NCBI GenBank assembly: GCA_018396755.1
Contig: JAGTQM010000007.1
Span: 16,440-80,439, forward strand
Reading direction: 5' to 3'
Length of the DNA stretch: 64,000 bases
Origin: Candidatus Bathyarchaeota archaeon
Lineage (GTDB): Archaea; Thermoproteota; CALKCG01; B24
Shown: positions 58,398 through 64,000 of the stretch, in pieces
Numbering within the stretch: position 1 is the first letter of the stretch
Layout: every line of letters starts with the position of its first letter
Made by a program: the position numbers and the translations under genes
The notes under the pieces: generated by a model
What the model was told of the DNA's origin: nothing
The model's database searches: none
The model's input: only the letters and a program-made list of their open reading frames with translations

Positions 58398-58823
58398 TTA
58401 TGAAGATTCTCTTAAAACTACCAAGGTATTCGTTGATTCTACACCATCAATTTTACGAATTTCGTCAATACAATTATTTAAATCGGACACATCGCTACCT
58501 TTTATTATAGCCACTATGTCGTAAAGTCCTGAGACCTCATAAACCGCCTCAACATCGCGGAGTTTTTTCACCTTCTCGGAAACTATAGATAGAGGATGGG
58601 AGGTTCTAGCAGATATGAGGACAAGAGCCTTCAATAATGGCTTTGTAGCACCAATTTCAACAGTAAACTTTTTTATAACACCGCTCTTCACAAGCCTGTT
58701 AACCCTTCGTCTAATAGCGCCTTCAGTAACACCAACAGTACGGGCTAATTCTGTATACTTCACCCTCGAGTTTCTCTTAAGTGCTTCAAGAATCTGCCTA
58801 TCAATATCGTCGAGCCTAACCAT
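58398..58823 (-). CDS. Lrp/AsnC family transcriptional regulator
   Basis: 141 aa; LDDIDRQILEALKRNSRVKYTELARTVGVTEGAIRRRVNRLVKSGVI. Confidence 0.95.
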   Translation of the reverse strand: MVRLDDIDRQILEALKRNSRVKYTELARTVGVTEGAIRRRVNRLVKSGVIKKFTVEIGATKPLLKALVLISARTSHPLSIVSEKVKKLRDVEAVYEVSGLYDIVAIIKGSDVSDLNNCIDEIRKIDGVESTNTLVVLRESS

Positions 58824-58935
58824 TAAAATTATCTTTATCAGATTAATTCTTTAATTTAACTCTTTAAGCATAGAAAACCATTTATGAGAGGCTGAGCTTT
58901 AGAAGACTGAAACTCTTCAAAAACAAGTGGTGTAA

Positions 58936-61050
58936 ATGGATCAAGAAGACCTCAACGCCATTTTAAAGCCGAACTCTATAGCCATCGTAGGCGCTTCTAG
59001 GAGAATTGGAGCTGTTGGAAACCTTATAGTTAGAAATATTCTAGACAGCGGGTTTAAAGGATCAGTATATCCGGTTAACCCTAATGCAGATGAAATCTAT
59101 GGGTTGAAGTGTTATCCATCAATAATAGATATTGGAGATAGCGTAGACTTAGCTGTTGTAGCAGTGCGATCCAATGCTGTTCCCATGGTTGCTGAAGAAG
59201 CCGGTAAAAAAGGCGTTAAAGGGCTTGTGGTAATATCGGCTGGTTTCAGAGAAATCGGTGAAGAAGGCGCTAAACTCGAGAGGGAGCTTCTGGATATATG
59301 TAGGAAGTATAATATGAGGATGGTTGGTCCAAATTGCCTGGGTGTTATAAATACATCAGTTCCAATGAATGTAACATTCGCCTATTCTAAGCCATTGCCA
59401 GGTAAAATAGCACTACTGTCTCAAAGTGGAGCTTTATGTTCAGCTATACTTGACTGGGCTCCTAAAGAAGGATTAGGCTTCAGCGTAGTCGTAAGCTTAG
59501 GCAATAGTGCAGACCTTAACATTATCGATTTCATAGATGCGTTAAAAGATGATGAGAATACTAAGGTTATAGCTTGCTACATAGAGGGGGTTTCGGATGG
59601 AGCTAGGTTTATAGAAGCCGCTAGGGAAACATCGAGGAAAAAGCCTATAATCGTACTTAAAGCTGGTTTAACCAGTATGGGTGTTAGAGCGGTTTCATCT
59701 CATACTGGCTCTATAGCGGGTAGTGCTGTAGCATATTCAACAGCATTTAAAAAGGCCGGTGTTATTCACGTAGACTCTATTGAAGAGTTATTTAATAACT
59801 CTAGAGCATTTACATCTCAGCCTATTCCTAACGGCAGGAATGTAGTCATATTGACGAATGCTGGTGGACCAGGTATAGTCGCTACAGATTCTTGTGAAAA
59901 ATTCGGTTTGATGTTAGCATGGTTATCTGATGAAACGATAGATGAGCTTAGAGCATTTCTTCCAGAGCAGGCTTCCATAATAAATCCGGTTGATGTACTC
60001 GGAGACGCTACAGCTGAAAGGTATGAGCGGGCTATACGACTCCTTCTTAAGGACCAGGGGGTAGATGCTGTAGTGGTTATTCTAACTCCTCAAGCGGTTA
60101 CAGAGCCTACTGAGACGGCTAAAACTTTAGTTAAAGTTCGCAATGAATATCCAGACAAGCCAATTCTAGCTGTTTTTATGGGTGGCGATTCCTTAGGCGA
60201 AGCCATCAATATTCTTAAAAGCAACTACATACCAGTTTACGAGTTTCCAGAAGATGCTATTAAAACACTTAAAAACATGGTTGACTACGCCGAAAACCTT
60301 AGAGCACGGCATAAGGAAGAACTTCTGGAGTTTGAGAGAAACATAAACCTTGTACGGAGAGTTATAGAGAGAGCTAAAGTTGAAGGTAGAACTGTTCTGC
60401 TCAGCCATGAGGCTAAAACAGTTGTAAAAGCATACGGTTTAAATGTTCCTAGATATGGTTTTGCTCAAAACCTTAGGCAGGCTTTAAGCATTGCTAATGG
60501 TATTGGCTACCCCGTCGCTTTAAAAATAGTTTCTCCGCATATAGTACATAAGACTGATGTGGGAGGGGTTGTTTTAAACATAAAGTCGGACTATGAGCTA
60601 GAAAGCGCTTACGATTCCATGATGCGAAATGTTGCCACTTTGCTACCTCAAGCACGTATATATGGTGTTGAAGTTCAAGAAATGGTTTCTTCAGGTAAGG
60701 AAGTCATAGTTGGTATGCATAGAGACCTCCAGTTTGGGCCTTTAATTATGTTTGGACTTGGAGGTATATACGTCAATTTAATAAGAGACGTTAGCTTTAG
60801 ATTGGCTCCTCTCAGCCGTAGAGAAGCCTACAATATGGTAATGGAGACGAAGGCTTACAGTCTTTTAAGGGGATTTAGAGGTGAAACGCCTTCAGATATA
60901 GAGTCGATTGTAGATACGTTGCTAAGAGTATCAAGGCTTACATTAGACTTTAGAGAGATTGCTGAGTTAGATATTAACCCATTGATAGTTTATGAGAGGG
61001 GGAAAAATTCTTTAGCTTTAGATGTTAAAATAACTTTGTCGTATACCTAG
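58936..61050 (+). CDS. Acetate/acyl-CoA ligase (ADP-forming), fused alpha+beta
   Basis: 704 aa; SIAIVGASRRIGAVGN, SHTGSIAGS, ATP-grasp GYPVALKIVSPHIVHKTDVGGVVL. Confidence 0.95.
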   Translation: MDQEDLNAILKPNSIAIVGASRRIGAVGNLIVRNILDSGFKGSVYPVNPNADEIYGLKCYPSIIDIGDSVDLAVVAVRSNAVPMVAEEAGKKGVKGLVVISAGFREIGEEGAKLERELLDICRKYNMRMVGPNCLGVINTSVPMNVTFAYSKPLPGKIALLSQSGALCSAILDWAPKEGLGFSVVVSLGNSADLNIIDFIDALKDDENTKVIACYIEGVSDGARFIEAARETSRKKPIIVLKAGLTSMGVRAVSSHTGSIAGSAVAYSTAFKKAGVIHVDSIEELFNNSRAFTSQPIPNGRNVVILTNAGGPGIVATDSCEKFGLMLAWLSDETIDELRAFLPEQASIINPVDVLGDATAERYERAIRLLLKDQGVDAVVVILTPQAVTEPTETAKTLVKVRNEYPDKPILAVFMGGDSLGEAINILKSNYIPVYEFPEDAIKTLKNMVDYAENLRARHKEELLEFERNINLVRRVIERAKVEGRTVLLSHEAKTVVKAYGLNVPRYGFAQNLRQALSIANGIGYPVALKIVSPHIVHKTDVGGVVLNIKSDYELESAYDSMMRNVATLLPQARIYGVEVQEMVSSGKEVIVGMHRDLQFGPLIMFGLGGIYVNLIRDVSFRLAPLSRREAYNMVMETKAYSLLRGFRGETPSDIESIVDTLLRVSRLTLDFREIAELDINPLIVYERGKNSLALDVKITLSYT

Positions 61051-61067
61051 GTGGGTGGTGTGAAGAT

Positions 61068-62171
61068 TTGGATAAAAAACCTTTAGGTTTATATGTAGCA
61101 TCAACTGGGAGGGAAAGTTTCGGTAAAACCGCTATATGCGTAGGGCTTTCCTTACTCTTTAAAGAACAGGGGCTTAAAGTTGGATTTTTTAAACCCTTCG
61201 GTTGGAGCAACTTCCTCTATAAAAATATTAGAACAGATGAGGATGCTGCTTTAATGAAAGAATTATTGAACCTTGAAGAAGATATTCAAACGATTTCACC
61301 CATAATTTTAAGCTACTTTTACCTTGAAAAGCTTAACTCTATGGATAGAAGCGTGATTTTTGAAACCATAGAGGAAAGCTTCGAGAAGGTTTCTGAAGAT
61401 AAGGATATTGTGCTTGTAGAAGCTTTACATGAACTATCCTCTGGCAAATCTGCGGAGCTTTCAACTATTGAAATAGCCAATCGCTTAGGTTTAAATATGC
61501 TTCTAGTATCATCTGTCCAAAGAGATTACGTGATAGATGAAATAATATTTGATAAATCGTATATCATTGAAAAGAATCTACAATTTCTCGGACTTATAAT
61601 GAACAACGTTTCCGTGGGAGATCTGGATAGAGTTAAACGGGTGTATATTCCGATCCTTGAAAAGAACTATGTGAAAATATGGGGGGTTATACCTGAGAAT
61701 TCAAATATGAAAAGTCCTACTGGCTCTGAAGTGAAGGATCATCTTAAGGCTGAAGTTTTAACATGTGAAGAAAAGCTGGAAGACGTTCTAGTTGAAAACT
61801 ATATTGTAGGTGCTATGACTCCCGATAGTGCTTTAAGGTATTTTAGAGCCACACCTAGGAAGGCTGTAATAACGGGTGGAGATAGACCTGATATATGTCT
61901 CGTAGCTTTAGAGACCGATACATCTCTGTTAGTGCTTACTGGAAACCTACGTCCAAGCCCATTAGTACTCAGTAAGGCTAAAGAGAGAAACGTGCCTGTT
62001 CTACTGGTTCCATACGATACATACACAACAATAAATGCGCTTCAAGATATAGCTGGTAAGATTAGATATGGAGATTATAAACGTATAAATTTAGCCAAGC
62101 AACTCGTAGCGGAGAACGTTAACTGGAGAGGCCTATTAGAAGAACTTGAAAGTAGATGTCAAAAACGCTAA
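61068..62171 (+). CDS. BioD-like P-loop + DRTGG-domain protein (phosphotransacetylase N-terminal-region homolog)
   Basis: 367 aa; LYVASTGRESFGKTAICVGLSL; RKAVITGGDRPDICLVALE. Confidence 0.8.
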   Translation: MDKKPLGLYVASTGRESFGKTAICVGLSLLFKEQGLKVGFFKPFGWSNFLYKNIRTDEDAALMKELLNLEEDIQTISPIILSYFYLEKLNSMDRSVIFETIEESFEKVSEDKDIVLVEALHELSSGKSAELSTIEIANRLGLNMLLVSSVQRDYVIDEIIFDKSYIIEKNLQFLGLIMNNVSVGDLDRVKRVYIPILEKNYVKIWGVIPENSNMKSPTGSEVKDHLKAEVLTCEEKLEDVLVENYIVGAMTPDSALRYFRATPRKAVITGGDRPDICLVALETDTSLLVLTGNLRPSPLVLSKAKERNVPVLLVPYDTYTTINALQDIAGKIRYGDYKRINLAKQLVAENVNWRGLLEELESRCQKR

Positions 62172-62286
62172 AGCGTAGTACTAACTTTAGAATTTAAAAA
62201 CATATGTCTAACTGGAAGCTAGCCTTTAAAAAAGGAAAGAAATATAAGACTGCTTCCGAGTCTAGAATAGGTAAAGGGATGTTTCC

Positions 62287-62454
62287 ATGCCCATAAGAGA
62301 CCCAGCTAAAAAAACTATAGCTCAGAATAGGAGGTTATTTGTTAAAATTTGCCGTACATGTGGAGCTAAAAATTCTCCGAAGTCAGAAAAATGCAGAAAA
62401 TGCCACTCATACAACCTTAGATGGAAACATAGAGAAATTATGGGTAAGAAGTAG
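62287..62454 (+). CDS. rpl40e: 50S ribosomal protein L40e
   Basis: Hand translation MPIRDPAKKTIAQNRRLFVKICRTCGAKNSPKSEKCRKCHSYNLRWKHREIMGKK*. Confidence 0.95.
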   Translation: MPIRDPAKKTIAQNRRLFVKICRTCGAKNSPKSEKCRKCHSYNLRWKHREIMGKK

Positions 62455-62510
62455 ATTTAAAACTTAGAAACTCTTATTCTCTCCTGTAGGAGTAGAATAT
62501 TTACGGTAGA

Positions 62511-62585
62511 GGGCCGGTAGTCTAGCTTGGCATGGACGCCACGCTCACACCGTGGAGGTCGCCGGTTCAAATCCGGCCCGGCCCA
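62511..62585 (+). tRNA. tRNA-Val (anticodon CAC)
   Basis: 7-bp acceptor GGGCCGG/CCGGCCC, T-arm GCCGGTTCAAATCCGGC, anticodon loop ctCACac; no encoded CCA. Confidence 0.95.
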
Positions 62586-62645
62586 CTTAAATTTTTAAGT
62601 GAATCCTTAAATATGGGATGTTCTTTTCCTTTTAATTGATCTTGT

Positions 62646-63953
62646 ATGAAGGCGAAATATGCGCATTTGCTTGGGGATGCTGATGTTAGGCGTTGGTTTG
62701 AAAATTTGGCGGCCAAATCTGTTGTGACGGCTACGGTGTATCTTAGAACGCTTGGGTTTTACTGCTATTTGAATGAAACTGATCCTAAGGCGATTCTTAA
62801 GGTTGCTAAATCTAAGGCTTTCAGGGATGGCTTTACAGACTTTATTCGCATGATGGAAAGGGAAGGGAAGGCTGGCTCTTATTTGTCTAGGTTTAAGAAG
62901 GTGCTTAACAGTTGGCTAGCATATAATGGCGTTAATGTTAAGCTTAAAGTTAATATTAGGGGGGAGTCTGACACGCCCAGAATAGCTGATGAGCGTGTGC
63001 CAAACAAAGAGGAGCTTGACAGAATCTTGAGGATGGCTACTCCTAGGGGAAGGGTTTCAATAGCCCTTATGGCTTTTAGTGGGTTGAGGCCGGAATCCAT
63101 TGGAAGCCACGATGGAAGCGACGGTTTAAGGCTTGGAGACTTTGTTGAAGCGGAAATTCGTCCAGAAAGCATAGAATTCCCAAAAGTTCCATCAATGCTC
63201 GTAGTAAGGAAGAGCTTAAGCAAAGCAAGACATCAATACTTCACGTTCGTCCCGCAACAAACAATAACTTATGTCGAAGAGCATCTGGAGGAAAGGGTTA
63301 AGCATGGTGAAGAGCTGAGTAAAAATTCTCCGCTACTGGGATTTGATCCTAGAGGCGTTAAAAAGAATAGGTTTTTGAGGACGACTCTTGTGACAAGGGA
63401 TATTAAGGAAGCTATTCGCAGGGCTGGATTTAATTGGAGGCCATATGTGCTTAGGGCTTACTGCGACACAAACATGATCATAGCTGAGTCTAAGGGTAAA
63501 ATCAGTCATCCTTATTTGCAGTTTATCATGGGGCATAAGGGCGACATAGAAGCCCGCTACAGCACGAATAAAGGCGTATTGCCGCCTGACATGATTGAGG
63601 ACATGCGCAAGGCCTACAAAGAATGCGAGCCCTTCCTAAGCACGGCAACACAGCCCCTAGAACAATCAAGCATAATCAAGGAAGCGAAAATTGAAGCCTT
63701 GAAAAGCATGGCTAAAAGCCTACTGGGAATAGACTTGCTAGACGTTAAGGTTGCAAAAGAAAGACAGATTGGAAGAGAACTGAGCAAAGACGAAGAGTTA
63801 GAACTCTACGAGAAAGAGCTAAAGAAGCTAAGGGAAGGTAGACACAACCCACAAAGGATAATCCACGAGAAAGAGCTTGAAAAATATTTGGCGGAAGGAT
63901 GGCAGTTCGTAAGCGTTTTACCATCACAAAGAATCCTGATTAAAAGGCATTAA
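62646..63953 (+). CDS. Tyrosine recombinase/integrase (archaeal type)
   Basis: 435 aa; FSGLRPES, RPYVLRAYCDTNMIIAESKGKI, FIMGHKGDIEARYSTNKG; 60 bp downstream of tRNA-Val. Confidence 0.93.
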   Translation: MKAKYAHLLGDADVRRWFENLAAKSVVTATVYLRTLGFYCYLNETDPKAILKVAKSKAFRDGFTDFIRMMEREGKAGSYLSRFKKVLNSWLAYNGVNVKLKVNIRGESDTPRIADERVPNKEELDRILRMATPRGRVSIALMAFSGLRPESIGSHDGSDGLRLGDFVEAEIRPESIEFPKVPSMLVVRKSLSKARHQYFTFVPQQTITYVEEHLEERVKHGEELSKNSPLLGFDPRGVKKNRFLRTTLVTRDIKEAIRRAGFNWRPYVLRAYCDTNMIIAESKGKISHPYLQFIMGHKGDIEARYSTNKGVLPPDMIEDMRKAYKECEPFLSTATQPLEQSSIIKEAKIEALKSMAKSLLGIDLLDVKVAKERQIGRELSKDEELELYEKELKKLREGRHNPQRIIHEKELEKYLAEGWQFVSVLPSQRILIKRH

Positions 63954-64000
63954 AGAGAACGTATTCCAGATAATTATTTAAAATGAATAAGCTTTACGTT

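Noticed and set aside
1-64000. CRISPR arrays / cas genes
   Set aside because: No regularly spaced direct repeats or Cas proteins seen; the only repeated sequences are the TnpB ends and the aif6 att-like pair.

Overview
The window is 64 kb of a thermophile-type archaeal chromosome, probably Thermoproteota/TACK-like; I did not resolve the lineage. Informational genes dominate: secE-nusG-rpl11-rpl1-rpl10-rpl12, rnp4, nep1, rps15, cysS, alaS, rps19e/PDCD5/rpl39e/rpl31e/aif6, rpl18a(LX), pfdA, ftsY, rpl40e and a tRNA-Val(CAC). Metabolic blocks: a sugar cluster with a GH127 beta-L-arabinofuranosidase; an oligopeptide ABC transporter; a methanofuran-type biosynthesis cluster (mfnB/E/F/D plus a HisA-like protein) containing an ESCRT-III/CdvB-like gene; and an ADP-forming acyl-CoA synthetase followed by a BioD/DRTGG protein. 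Accessory regions: (i) a degraded island at 18.5-24.9 kb with terminase/portal remnants, four toxin-antitoxin loci and TnpB 3'-end remnants; (ii) a 34.1-35.2 kb cassette of a MerR-type HTH protein and an Mrr-like nuclease with a single-nt frameshift; (iii) a 2.25 kb insert at 38.1-40.4 kb with an EVE-domain + PD-(D/E)XK-like protein and a DNA-methylase fragment, flanked by a 26-bp direct repeat of the aif6 3' end that keeps the aIF6 C-terminus coding on both sides; (iv) an element starting at tRNA-Val with a tyrosine integrase, running off the window. Most notable observations: the aif6-3'-end insertion; a class II (B12-dependent) ribonucleotide reductase whose stop codon (TAG) is followed in the same frame, with no canonical start codon, by a cob(I)alamin adenosyltransferase; an intein in that reductase with non-standard C-terminal splice residues; and several genes (rpl11, an EamA transporter, cobA) lacking any ATG/GTG/TTG start but having a Shine-Dalgarno-like motif at suitable spacing. 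All calls are from reading the sequence; no database search was run.
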